Shown: one piece after another, positions 48,501 through 60,456 of the stretch
Position numbering within the stretch: position 1 is the first letter of the stretch
Layout of the letters: each line of letters opens with the position of its first letter
Assembly: GCA_022385805.1 (NCBI GenBank)
Contig: MU277677.1
Coordinates: 501,236-565,235 of the forward strand
Source: Pilatotrama ljubarskyi
Lineage: Eukaryota; Basidiomycota; Agaricomycetes; Polyporales; Polyporaceae
Direction: 5' to 3'
DNA: 64,000 nucleotides
Notes under the pieces: generated by a model
What the model was told of the DNA's origin: nothing
Database searches by the model: none
What the model saw: only the letters and a program-made list of their open reading frames with translations
Translations under genes and position numbers: made by a program

Positions 48501-50021
48501 GAAGGACGAGCGTCGCGAGATACCACCAAATTGGACGCTGCTATCGAGGTACGTCCTTCACTAGGTTTCAGGCCTTCGCTTGGGTTCCCATATTGACTTT
48601 TTCTGCAGCACAAAGTACGTCCGACGGTATCACACCCCGCAGGTGCGTACAAAGCTGCAGGAGCGCGCGCAGTACAAGGAAGCCCTCGCCGCAGAGGCCC
48701 GTAAGGCCTTCCTCTCCTTCCTAGCAGAGATTACAGAGAAGCACTATGCGCTTCTACGCGATGCGGTGAACAAGCTCGCTGTGGCGGATTGCCTGTTCAG
48801 CTTGGCCCAGGTTGCTGCGCAGGAAGGCTATTCCCGCCCGACGTTCATGGAGGGGAATGAACCGGGGTGTGTGGAAGACATTCTTGAGATCGTCGAGGGA
48901 AGACATCCTATGATTGAGGCATTACGGACGGATCCTTTCGTACCTAATTCGCTGCGAATGGGAGGGGACGAGAGCCGGCACAAGATCATCACCGGTATAT
49001 CTTGAAATGGGCTCCCTCAGAAAGATTGGCTGACAGAGCCCTGGTAGGACCAAACATGGGAGGCAAAAGCTCTGTTGTCCGAATGACTGCTTTATGTGCT
49101 ATCGTTAGTCTTTGTCTCTACTAAGGCGTCGCACGTTTTGCTGACAATCTCGCGCAGATGGCGCAAGTTGGCTCCTACGTTCCGGCGAAGTCCATGAGGC
49201 TAAACTTGTTGGACGGGATATTGACCCGCATGGGAGGTACGATTGAGGCTCGCTGTATGCACCGAGTGCCAAGACTGATCGCCTCTGTAGCATCCGACGA
49301 ACTAGCTCGCGGCCGTTCGACCTTCATGGTCGAGATGCAGGAGACGAGCGACATCCTGCAGATGGCTACTGCCAAGACGCTCGTTGTCCTGGATGAGCTC
49401 GGCCGCGGGACGTCGACGTTCGATGGGGTAGGTCCCGACACCATGATGCCGTTGTATGTCGGTTCCACTAAAATATGTCGCCATACAGATGGCCATTGCG
49501 GGCGCCGTCTTGCAACACCTGGTCCAGACTGTGAAGTGCAAGACCCTGTTCATTACGCACTACCCGCAGGTCGCGACTGACCTGGAACGTATGCTTCCTT
49601 CCGATGTCGGGAATATGCACATGGGCTTCAGTGAAGAGACACGCATCGACGGCACTAGGGAGGTCACCTTTCTCTATCGGCTCGAGCCTGGGCTCGTCGC
49701 CGAGTCCTTCGGGGTCGAGTGCGCCCGCCTCGCGGGACTTCCAGAATCTGTACTCCAGATAGCGAGCACGAAAGCGGCGAGCATGAGGCAGACGATACAG
49801 GAGAGGATCAGGCGGACAAAGTGAGCGGTTGTTTGTGCGAGTCGTCTCCGAGGAATTATCTGACGGTCGATCTTCGCAGGATACGCAAGTGCGCGGAGCT
49901 CATTCGGCGATGTCTCGGGTCTGGCTCATTGCCAATCGAACGGCACGCATCTCTGGATGAACTGAAGGATCTCATGAAGTCAATATCTACAAACGGCGGA
50001 TCTGGTACATCGAGCATCTAG
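45592..50021 (+). CDS. MSH3: DNA mismatch repair protein Msh3
   Basis: Many exons encode about 1100 residues. The N-terminus has a PCNA-binding box ([10 protein letters not shown]) in a disordered region. The mismatch-binding domain follows: [47 protein letters not shown] and [20 protein letters not shown], the Msh3 rather than Msh6 form. The core contains a lever and clamp. The ATPase has Walker [10 protein letters not shown], the signature [20 protein letters not shown], Walker [18 protein letters not shown] and the THYPQ switch. The C-terminal dimerisation helices end [10 protein letters not shown]. Msh2-Msh3 recognises insertion/deletion loops in the nucleus. The start at 45592 is the first ATG of MMSASPRK; the frame is open further upstream into the promoter. 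Its stop overlaps the POL5 stop. Confidence 0.93.
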
Positions 50022-53000
50022 CCGCTCTTCTCCTTTCGTGCCTTTTTGTGCTTCGCCTTCTTCGCCGAAGCAGCACCCTCCTCGTCTGCAGCCACCTCGT
50101 CCGCTTTTCGCTTTGTCGCTTTCTCCTTCCCTGATGCTTTCGTACCCGCTGTGTTGCTATCTTGTAGAAGCTGAACGAGCTGTTTGCACATCGCTTGCAG
50201 TCCGACGGATGACTTGAAGCGATCACTGGACGCAAGCTGCGAGGAGAGGTTGGACCATTTCGACGGCTCCCATATCGATGATGCCTCGTCGGTACTCGAT
50301 GCGAATCGCTTGGTTTGGCGGACGGAGACAAGTGCGAGCTTGAGGATCTCCTTCGCGTGGGCGGGCGTCAATGATGACTCGCTGGTGCAGGCATTGGAGA
50401 GCGTGTCCAGAATAGCTTGGCGCAGCTTAGGCATGAATGCCAGTATTTCCGGCTTACGATCGCCCTTTCCCATATTTGAGTAGCTGTTGTGGATCGAAAC
50501 TTCATAAAATCACTCACAAGAGCCTGCAGCTGGTTCACCAAGGTGTGAATGAAGTGAAAGGCTTGCGCTTGACGGAAACCATTCAGTGCCTCACCCGGCG
50601 CCCTTACCAGGTCGTCGCGAAGGCACCATGCGCTCTGAGGATGTCTCTTGACGAAGTCGTCAATGAAAGGCGGGTTGAGTCGCGACGCCTTGCGCCCGAC
50701 AAAGTCCATCAAGGACTCGCGGTACGCGTTCAGGACGGGCTCAGCGCCATCGTGGTGTAATAGAACTCTTGACAGGTAGATGCTGCATTGGTTCAGCGTC
50801 GCCAGAATGTCTGGAGTTGACGCCTTCCTGGCGAGGTTATGCAGCTCGTCGAGCGCCTTGGCGGCGTCTTCCTTGACCACCGAGCTCGGCACCTCCTTTG
50901 ATTTGCCAATCCGGTTGCGCAGAATACCCGTCGCCTTATCGGCCAGCTGCTTCTCATCTGGGCCGGTTCCAACGATCAGCTCAACCAGCGGGAAGATGAG
51001 GCGGATGACGAGCGGGCTGGTCGGCTGCTTCTTCACGAAGACGTCGATCAAGTCGAGCACGCGGTTCTTGAAGTGCGTGGCCTCTCGCTGTGCGTCTACA
51101 TCTGTAGGCGCAGGATGAGCACCGGTATAGCGAAGCGTAAAGTCTAATTGCTTGCCTTTTCGGCGCCCTTTCTCACTGGCGCGGGCCCTGAAGGCCGCGG
51201 CCAGCTGCTCGTCAATGGCGAGCATCTGGTCGTCGTCCATCAGATCCTCCTCAGATTCGTCGTCGGAGTCCCCGGTGGCCGCTGAGATACCGTTGACACG
51301 TAGCGCTTCCTCGATCTTGCGGCGAAGCTCTAGATGGGCCTCCTCGTCTCCTTCCTCTTCCTCATCTTCGTCTTCGCCTTCGTCAGACGATGACGAGGAT
51401 GACTCGTCATCCTCGGATTCTTCGCCTTCCTGGTCTTCGTCACCGTCCATCTCGACATCCTCATCGTCGTCTGCCATCAGCTCGTCGGGATCGCGCCGCT
51501 CCAATTGCTGTACGGAGATTCGCCGAGGAAGATAAGCTGCCAATTCAGTAGTGGCAGCGACGGGACACTCACGGTCAGAATGAGATCAATCGTGCTCTCC
51601 TGGACCTGGCTCGATAGGAGCGAGAAGACTTGATTGGCTACGGCACGCATGTATGCGGTGCCCTTCTCAAGGAAGCCGATGACGGTGTCGACGAGAACGT
51701 CGATCGGCGCGGGAAGCTCCTTCTCCTTGCCCTTGTCTTCGCCCATTGACTTGCGCGACTTCTTGCCCTTCTTGCTCTCGGCGGGGAACATGCGCGAAGC
51801 GCCGTCGATGCAGTTCTGTAGCATAAGCATGAGATTTCGACCGGCCTGGAGAGCGGGATGCGGTGCAAACCTCCAGCGCTTCCGAATCGGTGTCATCGTC
51901 GTCCGCGCAGTACTGGTGCAGAAGAATGGAGGAGAGCAGTAGCTCGACGCCCTTGGCGGCCTCGCGCTGACCCTCAAGCACCTGGTACGTAACAGTTGAG
52001 CGAGTCCCTCCCCACTTGAAAGCGGCTTTGAGCACTCACGTCCTTGAGGCGGGCCAGAATCTGATGAGCCTTCTGGCGCAGTTCTGCCTCCTCTTCGTCG
52101 ACTTCAGATAGCGGGCGGACATGCTTGCTATCCTTCTCGAGTTCCTCGATAGTAGAGAGCACCCTTGATACCCAGAACCTTCCATCAGAGGCCACACCCG
52201 CAGCTTTAGTCGCTTTGTTCTCCTCTGCTCGCACCGCCGATGAGCAAGACGCAGTGCCAAGTATAGACCGAACACACGCACCCTTCACTAACGTCGTCTG
52301 AGCCGTCAGCTCGGCCAAACATCCAAGGAGACGGTCGCGGCAGTTCTTCCGCAATTCCTCCGAGAGAACGGGTGTGGGAACGCTGCGCAGCTAAGGGGCA
52401 TGAAGGCGACGGAGTCAGTCATCTCCGTCTCTCCAGGCCAGGCATATCGCGCGCTAGCACGGGAGGGGCGCTTACCGCAAGAATAGCACTCTTCTCAGAC
52501 TTCTTGGTGATGATGCAGAGCCCGTGGACGGCGAGCCAATCGAGGATCGTCTGGATCCACGAGTCGCTCTTGGGAATGGCGCCGTTGCGGATGAGCGAGG
52601 CCAGCTGCTCGACGACCCATGCGCGACGCGTGTTGAGAGCCTGGATGTCCGTCCTGCACGAATGCGGGCGATCAGCGTCCATGCAATGGGAGCGCGAGAG
52701 CGGAAGGCCCGTACGTCTCGGAAGAAGGCTCATCGTCGACTTGCTTGAGGAGGTAGGCGATGTAGCTCTGTATACCTTCTTCGTCCATTGACGTAAGAAT
52801 AGACTCAACGGTCTTGGTCTTCGTGAGCTTGTCGAACTGCCGGCTGCCGTTGACTCCAGTGAGCTGGAGGATCAGCGAAAAGCCAATTCGGGGGTTGCCC
52901 TTTACGACATTCTGAATGTCTGCCGCCTAGGCACGGGACGTTATCAGACTTTGCCTGGGATGCCCGCGGGCGCAGGGAGATGAAACATGAGACTTACGAC

Positions 53001-54377
53001 TTGTCTGGCGGCCTTGTGTAGATATCTGTCGCTGTTCGAAAGGTGGTTGATCCATGACCGCATGAAATTCTTCGTGAACAGCATGGGCATATCATCCGCG
53101 CTGACGCGTGGGAGCGCCTTTTGGAACACCTGGAAGCCCCAGTATTTCCGCTCAGAGGAAGACGTCGAAGCGAACAAAGACTCTGCAGAAGACGGTGCCT
53201 AACGTTAGTCCTCCGCCAGAGCCAAGCGCGCAGCAGAGCAGAGGCGGACAAACCATCGACGACGATCCGGAAAAACTCTGGGAAAGAGCCCTTGGCGGGC
53301 CGTGCGCTCTCCCCTCTCGGGAGGACGTGATCGAGCAACACGTCCCAAACGAAATGCACCTGGGGCTTCCACGATCCAGATTTCGGCACATCTGTCTCCT
53401 GGTCCTCGTCCGCATCGGATTCCTGCATGGAAGGCGCGGAGTGAGCAGGTGTGCGAGGGTACGCCATACTTGACAGCGCCAAGACGGCATATTACCTTCA
53501 ATATCCGCGCGAGCGTGGAGAGATTCCCCGTGCTGAGGAGATCAGGGTTCTTGAACGTCGGCGCGAGCAGCTTCTTCCAGTCCCGCGAAGGATAGGCGGG
53601 TTGCAGTTTAAGCGTCAGCGCTACCTTTTCGGGGGTCCAGGTCTTGGTCTCGGAGTAGGCAGCGGCGAAAGTGGCGTCGACCGCTTCGTCCTTCCAGGAG
53701 ACGTCGGATGCTGTCAAGGCATCCACCGCGAGGGCTATGGACCACCAGGCGCTTTCGCGGAGCCAAGACTTCTTCTCCCCGAGTGCGAGCAGCTGAGCGA
53801 GGACCTCCTTGTAACTAGCCAAGTCTGAGGCGACAGTAGACGAGGAGGGCAGTGTAGTTTCTCGAAGAAGGAGACCAGATTGGATGACAGCGGTGAGACC
53901 GAAGAGACGAGCAAAGAGGACGTCGCGTTCTTCCTGGCCAGTCATGGAGCCCTGAGTCTTTGACGAGTCCAGGATCAGCTGAACAATTTGCGCGCATGTC
54001 ACCGTGTCTATCCGGGACAGAAGCTAGTAGAGGTGAGATTTGAGTGATTCGGTGAATCCGGCGCGTATATCAGCAAAACACACCTCAGTCAAAGCCACTG
54101 CGAAGCCCAGCCTGCTGCTTTCCCTCGGACTCGCCAAGCCGCGTATCAGACGACGTATTGAGTATGATACGTCCTGCGCGTTCAACGCGTCCAGCCCATC
54201 CGACTTCGCCACCTTGCCATCCTCGTCTTCTTCGTCCTCAGACGACTCCGGAGACTCCTTTGGCACGAACTTGGACTGGAAGTGCTCGAGTGCGGATATG
54301 AGTTTCACCGAGGCATCAATACGCTCCTTCTTGTTGGCGGACGAGAGGTGCCAGAAGAGAGGGAGAGTGGTCGACAT
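50018..54377 (-). CDS. POL5: Nucleolar Pol5/MYBBP1A-type protein
   Basis: About ten exons encode roughly 1150 residues. The N-terminus is LPLFWHLSSANKKERIDASV, followed by ALNAQDVSYSIRRLIRGLAS and SSRLGFAVALTEV, the Pol5 family start. HEAT-like helices follow (YWGFQVFQKALPRVSADDMP, NHLSNSDRYLHKAARQV, RIGFSLILQLTGVNGSRQFD). A long acidic tract of about 45 Glu/Asp/Ser residues (about 51350-51470) precedes LRYTGAHPAPTDVDAQREAT. The tail is Lys-rich ([14 protein letters not shown]), as nucleolar proteins are. Pol5 sits in the nucleolus and is needed for rRNA synthesis and 60S maturation; despite its name it is not an active polymerase in the known cases. It converges on MSH3 and shares the CTAG that encodes both stops. 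Confidence 0.88.
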
Positions 54378-55651
54378 AACGGAGGCCGCTGAGCAGTTCT
54401 GGACAACCTCGTTCTGTAAACGCGTTCAGCTGCTGCAACCGCCAAAAATTCCGGTAGCGCCCATAAAGTGATCGGGAGATTAGATAGACGCGCTTTATAC
54501 ATCTTATCTCGTTCCTTTCCTGACGATCGTACCCGCGAGCCTCTGAGTCTCTTGCAAAGTGTACTACACATGAACCTATACCAGGACTTCAAACCGACCC
54601 CGGCCTGCCCAGCAGATCGGCGGTTTCTGGCTACGGAGGAACGACGCGCATATGATTCTCCAGTGACTCCTGTGCATCCGTCGCGTGCGGGAGGATCTGG
54701 GTCACTCAACACTCTCGGCCCCTGTCATTCATGGATCTCGGCGACAAGAAACACCATGTACGGCCGCAAATGGTTAGGTGCGCGAGTAGATCGACGCAAC
54801 CTTCATGTCGCAGCCTTTTGCGGCATCCCCAGACACAGATGACCGTGTGCTCGCGACAGCCTCCACAGCGTCGGGCCAGGGACAATGACGCAACAGAAGA
54901 CAAATGGCTCGGGCCAGGCCAGTTGGGATGGGCGAGAGGAAGAGTTGCGAAGACGGTGGACGCACGAAAGCGGACGGCGCACATCACTTCGAAGCGCGAG
55001 CCTTCTCCGCTGCCGGCGAGGTATACGCTCATCGTGGAGAGCGGCCGCGCGCGGGAGGCGTCTGGCCCTGGCGATAAGAACGTTCGGAGATTCGAGGGAG
55101 GGGGCGATTGTATTCAGCGCAGCGTTCGCGGCGTTGCAACTTGGGCTTGTATGAATCCGGGGATGCGCCAGTGATGTCGAGCGAGCGCGAATAACAGAAC
55201 GGCGCGCATCGACGAATCTCTCTTTCGAACGCGGTGACGTCGCGTGCGATCGCGCACGCTCGGTATAATCCAGCGATCTGCACGGCGTGTCGTCATTCTG
55301 CACTGCACTCTGCGCCGGCGTACTAGCGGGTTGTTGTCCACCGGATTCATGTGCACGGCTTCTGCGCACCTTCTGGCTGCAGTCCCTATCCTTTCCGGAC
55401 CACCGCCGTGCGATATCATAGGATATCATGCACGTCGGGCGGGCGGGATCCCGCTCTACGAGTTTAGGCTGTGGAGCATAAGCAAGCGATGCATCGTGAT
55501 GCATGGTACGGTGGACACAGCGCTGTCCATATGACCGCTGCACCCTAAACGCGACGCGATCACCAAGAGAGGGCGGTAAATAGGGCCGATTGAGGGGCCT
55601 CTCGAGTCTCCACGAGCTGACTGTAGGAATGGGCTGGCGAACGTACTGGAC

Positions 55652-55999
55652 ATGATGATCACCGCCCGAGCTTCCGCCCTATTCCCTCTGTTTGCGCTTA
55701 GCCTTGGTATAGATCGCAACGTAGTGTATCGCAACCCCCGTTGTCTCCTTGAACGGGCGGTGGAGCTGCGACAATTGTGCTGAATCTCGCTTGCGAGAAT
55801 CGTGCCGCCGGCTTATTTAGCTGCAGGTGGCGGGCGCGCCGCCTCGGAGGCGCGGCAATTCATCCAGAGCCGCCGCTCACGTTTGGGGCGCAAGCTCAAG
55901 CGCAAGTTGAAGTCCGGTCGTCTCAAGCGCGAGCAAGCAAGCGCACCGTACGTCTCCGAGGAATTGAAGGGTACGGAAAATGGGCCGGGGTCCCTCTGA
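55652..55999 (+). CDS. Candidate small basic secreted protein
   Basis: ATG at 55652 opens an 18-codon stretch, MMITARASALFPLFALSL, that reads as a signal peptide. A donor GTATAG at 55707 and acceptor GCTGCAG ending at 55826 join it in frame to a 57-residue exon that stops at 55999. The mature part would be strongly basic: RRSRLGRKLKRKLKSGRLKR, with dibasic sites like those cut by Kex2, then EQASAPYVSEELKGTENGP. The intron of 120 bases is longer than most here. Downstream protein-like pieces raise the chance that the gene is longer. No family is recognised. The call rests on one signal-peptide-like exon and one plausible splice. Confidence 0.25.
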
Positions 56000-57941
56000 C
56001 GTCGCGCCGCGGCCATGTCCACTTACAGCTGCACACAGAAGCACTCAGTGATGGCCACATTGTGCCGCGGAGACACGCTCGGCGGTCGTGTGCGCTCGGA
56101 ACGTCCGGTTCGTGCTGGCGACGTACGGAAAGCCGATATCCACGTTTTCATATGCCGGTGCGAACGCGGTCGGGGAACGTGACGGCGCTCCGGGCGATAC
56201 GGTCTTCGAACGAATCATGGTTCCGACGAGTGGTTCGATAACGAGTCGACAGGGAAGATGCCTCACCGTGCACGGACAGCTGGACGGGACATCACAAGAA
56301 GAGCCCAGGTGTTAGCGAAGACGGGCAGGACGCATTTTCTCTCACAAGTGCGGGCCTTTGTCCCGAATCTTTTTACGCAAACGCGTCGTGCGGGGAGGCA
56401 GGTGACTCGCTCGCATCTGTCGAAAAAGCCGCTGCGACTGTGCGCTCGGGCTTCTTCGAGCTCGGAACAAAGCCGAGGGAGGCGCTGCGGGGAGACAACG
56501 TGGGGATGTGCAGCGTTGTTATTCACCGTCGAGTGGCTGTCCCCACGTCTTCGTGCGGGGTACGTGTGCATCTCATTACTCAATGAATGGGCCGGATCCT
56601 GGAGCGGTCGCTCGAGAGGCAGCTATGCGTGGCAACGCTAGCCAATCGTATACGAGCAGAGACGAACATGATGGTCCTCTTTTCTGCCTAGAGCTGGTTG
56701 GAAGTGCATGGTTGACAAGTCCTTGGCGCTGTGAGTAAAGCGGCAACAGTGAACGGCGACACCTACACGTTCCGACGGACTAACTTAGGAATACCGTTCG
56801 ACCGGGCGAACCGCTCGTATGCCCTGGCGCGTGCCAGGGCTGGAACGTTCAGGTCGCGGAAGTCGAGCTCGGTGATAGACAATATACCGGGCAGGTAGCC
56901 TGTTAGCATCCGCGGTCGGAAATGGAGGATACTTGCTGGGCGATCGAGGCGGCCTCTTTAGGCACTTGTTAATCATTCAGGCCTCGCACGGGCGTATCTG
57001 CTTGACGCGACGGAACTTATACGGAGGGCTGGGGATGCTGGCTTCAGTGAGTGACGGATGGCGCGGGAGCATGCACACGACCTTGGTGGCCTTTGCGTGC
57101 ATAGCGTCATTTCCCCGCACTGAGGACGCTGATTACTTGATCGCTCGACCGGATCCTGGGACGCTGTTGCGCTTCGCATAGGCGCAATGACTGTGATCAG
57201 GGAAAGAACGTGCAAGGAAGTGCACGGTTACGGCGAGACGATGAAAATCGTGTCCTTTGCGGGACGTTGAGGCTGATGGTTCCAGCATACTGGCAGCAAC
57301 TGGGATGTCCACGAGACGAGACGAGAGGGGACTTCGTCAGCGTCTGTGGCATGATTTCCCCGCATTGGCAGAGCTCGCGAGCTCCGTGTGCCGTAAGGCC
57401 TCACGCACGCTGTACGTATCTCATAGTTGCCGCCACAAGGCGCGCGGACGATGCGGGGGAGGCACGGGCAGTCCTGAAGGGGCAGGTGTCCAGCGAGTTC
57501 GACAGAGGCATGCGTGTTGCTCGGAGAAATCAGGGCGGAAAACAGGGACGAAGATGGGCGAGGAGAGAAGGGGCGTCGAATGGGAGCGAAGGGCGCGACG
57601 GATTGGGCGATAGGCAGACATGGTCTATGATTGGGGGAGGGGGCAGGCGTTGTGGAGCGGCCGGAGGGCGAGATTGCGATGGCGAGATCGTAGATTGTGG
57701 GAAGAGCCGAGTGCGGCACGTGGGCGGGCGCTTGTGGGTGGGACGGGGGGTCGGGAGGGACCTGACATAAGCGGAGGGAGGGTAAACATGTGACCGCGCA
57801 CATCGCGATCTGGTCGAGGGCCGTGGTGTTTCCCTCGTTTTCCCGGTCCACCTCTTCCGTCCGCTGGCTCGGACTCAAGCCACAGGCCACAAGTCAACGA
57901 CGCCTGTTCTGCTTTTCTTTTATTCGCGCTGTCCGTCCAGC

Positions 57942-57949
57942 CATAAATA
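57942..57949 (+). promoter_or_regulatory. TATA-like element upstream of the small proline-rich gene
   Basis: CATAAATA lies 109 bases before the start at 58058 and is followed by an almost pure C/T leader of about 100 bases, the layout of strongly expressed fungal genes. Confidence 0.45.
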
Positions 57950-58057
57950 CGTCCGCCTCCGCTCCCCTCCATCTCCCAGACCCGCCGCCCTCCGAGCCCC
58001 CCTCTCCTGCCTGCACCCCCACCGCACTCTCAGCCACCCTCGCCACATCCGTATACC

Positions 58058-58468
58058 ATGTCTAACAAGGTCCTCGCCTCCTTCGACCCCCTCGCGACCC
58101 ACCCCTTCACCAACAACTCCGGCCTCCTCCCAAAGCCCGCCGCCCCCTCGCAGTACCCTCACCCGCACCCCTCCCCCCTCAAGGCCGCCTCCGCCACCAA
58201 CGGCGTGGCCCAAGGGCCCATCATCCTCACTACCGCCCCCGTCCACGCGCCCCAGCCAAAGCGCGCTGCCCCGCCAAAGTCTAACTCCTCTGCCCCCAAG
58301 CCCATCTTCGTTCCCTTCCGTCCAGAGCGGTCCTCGCCGGACCTCGAGGACATCCTCCTCAAGAAGAAGTTCGCAGACGCCTTCCAAGGCAAGGGGTCAT
58401 GGGGCATCGACCACGTCCCTCTGCCCTCCGCGGTCCCGACGTCGGGCAAGCAGGGCAAGGCACAGTGA
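58058..58468 (+). CDS. Small proline-rich protein of unknown function
   Basis: A single exon encodes 136 residues. It begins MSNKVLASFDPLATHPFTNN and has a Pro/Ser/Ala-rich middle. It ends in a more ordered block, KPIFVPFRPERSSPDLEDIL through LKKKFADAFQGKGSWGIDHV. No signal peptide, membrane segment or known domain is seen. The upstream TATA-like box and CT-rich leader suggest strong expression. Codon choice is clearly biased to C-ending codons (CTC, CCC, AAG), which also fits a highly expressed gene. Probably a disordered cytosolic protein conserved among mushrooms, by its codon bias and clean structure; function unknown. Confidence 0.7.
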   Translation: MSNKVLASFDPLATHPFTNNSGLLPKPAAPSQYPHPHPSPLKAASATNGVAQGPIILTTAPVHAPQPKRAAPPKSNSSAPKPIFVPFRPERSSPDLEDILLKKKFADAFQGKGSWGIDHVPLPSAVPTSGKQGKAQ

Positions 58469-58898
58469 TGTAATCGCCCGCAATACCCCATGTGATGCTC
58501 TATACCCATATTGTGAGTCTCAATTCACGCTTCCTCTCTCCCCGCTCTCCATCCCGCTCCGCCTTCTCGCCCTTCGCGCTCCCTCCGTTTCCGCTTGCTT
58601 AACACGGCCTTCGCAGATCATCCCACCACCATCTATCACGAAGTCACGAATATGCACCGGCCGCACGATCCATTCCCACTACCGTACCCTCAGGTCTACT
58701 CGAACGCAAAACATGCCGAGCTGCATTGTATCATAGGGGGTTACTGTATATATCGCAATAGGGTAATGGGCCATCATCCAGGACGGGCGTATCTTTTCTC
58801 ATGTCGCGTATCGCTTGCATCTTGCATCTTGCTCTCTACGTACGTTCTGCACCTACCGGCTCATTTCACCTGTTCTCTCGTCCTCTGCCATCAGTATA
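58469..58898. other. Intergenic region before the NTAQ1 gene
   Basis: It is CT-rich at about 58520-58610 and AT-richer at 58740-58770. The leader of the next gene occupies the end. No gene is seen. Confidence 0.4.
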
Positions 58899-60456
58899 AT
58901 GTCTAGTGCTCTCCTCTCTGCATCCGGTCCGATCTTCGACGCGTCTCCGCCGCCGCTCCCGCCAGACAGCGTCTATACGTCCTGCTACTGCGAAGAAAAC
59001 ATCTACTTGCTCGCCCAGGCTTTCACGCAACTGTCAGAAGCCCATTCCTCCCGCCGCCAAGGGTGTCCTTGGCCGTGGCAGATCTATGTCGTGTTCATCT
59101 CCAACGGCGGTAAAACGGTCCGCGATTCAATTATCTTCTTCCGGCTCATTCAAGAAGTGGCAAAGAGTGGCTTCCTTAGCCACCGGCCATTAGTACGGCT
59201 GCGACGCTCTTCGGGCATTGGCTCACGTCTGCTTTCGTTCCCCACCGTCTAGGTCGCTCTATGGAGCCAGAAGGCCGCACGCGACGGCGGAGTGGTGGTC
59301 TGGGACTACCATGTTGTGCTCGTGCTGCTACCCCGCACCCCGCACGACCCCAGACGCGACTCTCATGCTGCACCGTCGGCTATAGAGTCGCAAGGTCTTC
59401 GTTCTCCTGAATGGCCGCCGGAACGGCAAGCATGGGTTTACGACTTTGACACCGTTCTGCCCGTGCCTTGTCCGTGGCGAGGTGAGCAGCCGGTTCTTGT
59501 CTCATCCTTGCCTCGAATCACCTGTCCTAGGACAACACTACATGTGCACTCGATCATACTCTTGATGTCGCGTACCTCCGTTCGCCATGCTGACGGAGTA
59601 CGCGAGCAGACTACATTGCTAGGACGTTTCCCTACGCGCTGGACCGCAGCCTCGCGGATCTCGTCGACGAGAGGTTCCACAGGTCAGTCCCGCGAACACG
59701 CGTCCTGTGCAGACACGCATGGCACGGAGCTCATCAGACATCCACATCTCCCTCTACGTGTGGCCCGATCTCGGGTGCGTGACCCTTAGCCTCTTCAGAG
59801 TCATACCCGCGGACGAATTTCTTGATCACTTCGCGTCCGACCGGTCACACATGGTCAGCAGACGTCCCTCCCTCTCCATCGCTCGCCCTGCGCCCGACGA
59901 TGTACTGTGCTTACTGACTGCCTATCGCGTCCGATGGCTCGTCCGGACGTGCTCGTGTGCCTGTTTTGCGTTAGATCGTCCCTGTGCACGCTGCGGCCCC
60001 GGAGGACCAGACCCCGGACGGCGGCGGCTCGGATGCAAGTTCGGGTGGCACGGAAGGTTCGAGGGGATTTGGCGGTGCGTCCTCGCCTGTCTACGGGCTT
60101 CGTATTCGCGGCTTCGCCTGGCTCATGCCACCATCGCATCGTGTGCGGGGCACACAGAACGATCGGGGAGAAGAGAAGAAGCTCAGGCCGAGGGCCCAAG
60201 ATACGCCCAGCCGCCGCCGCCGTACCCACCGCTTCGAGGCGCGAAGGCGCAGGCGATGGGCATCGTGCACAACCTGATGGAGTCGTTCGTGGCGATGGGT
60301 CGTGCGGACGTGCAGCCGGCCCCGCTCGCCGAGGAATTTGTAGAGCTGCGCGAAGGGGAAGCACGGGTCCCGAGGAGCTCGGCGGCGCGGTATGGGCAGG
60401 TGATGGACGCGAAGGGCTTCGTGCGATGGTTGACTGGGAGCGAGAAGGAGGCGTGA
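58899..60456 (+). CDS. NTAQ1: Protein N-terminal glutamine amidohydrolase (NTAQ1)
   Basis: About six exons encode roughly 300 residues. The catalytic Cys lies in SVYTSCYCEENIYLLAQAF (Cys31). QIYVVFISNGGKTVALWSQK and GGVVVWDYHVVLVLLPR carry the catalytic His, and WVYDFDTVLPVPCPW the Asp. RVIPADEFLDHFASDRSHM follows, and after a long insert come PPPPYPPLRGAKAQAMGIVH and the terminal helix MDAKGFVRWLTGSE. This is the full Cys-His-Asp set of NTAQ1, which deamidates N-terminal Gln to Glu in the Arg/N-degron pathway. Human NTAQ1 has about 205 residues; here a disordered segment rich in Gly, Ser and Asp (encoded at about 59970-60210) is inserted between RSHM and PPPPYP, and a shorter one follows LLPR. 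Exon borders around the inserts are uncertain. Confidence 0.85.

Larger units (their letters stand above)
54378..58057. other. Gene-poor region with one candidate small secreted protein
   Basis: Apart from the candidate at 55652-55999 no gene is supported. A 246-codon open frame (54803-55543, -) is Arg-rich and overlaps other frames. Protein-like pieces near 56010-56310 (+), including GDTVFERIMVPTSG and GRCLTVHGQLDGTS, and near 56790-56890 (+), such as GWNVQVAEVELGDRQYTGQ, could be exons of an unrecognised gene but could not be joined. The last 110 bases are a CT-rich leader for the next gene. Confidence 0.35.

Noticed and set aside
54803..55543. 246-codon open frame on the minus strand
   Set aside because: It is rich in Arg and Ser as expected for random GC-rich DNA, overlaps open frames on the other strand, and lacks any recognisable motif.
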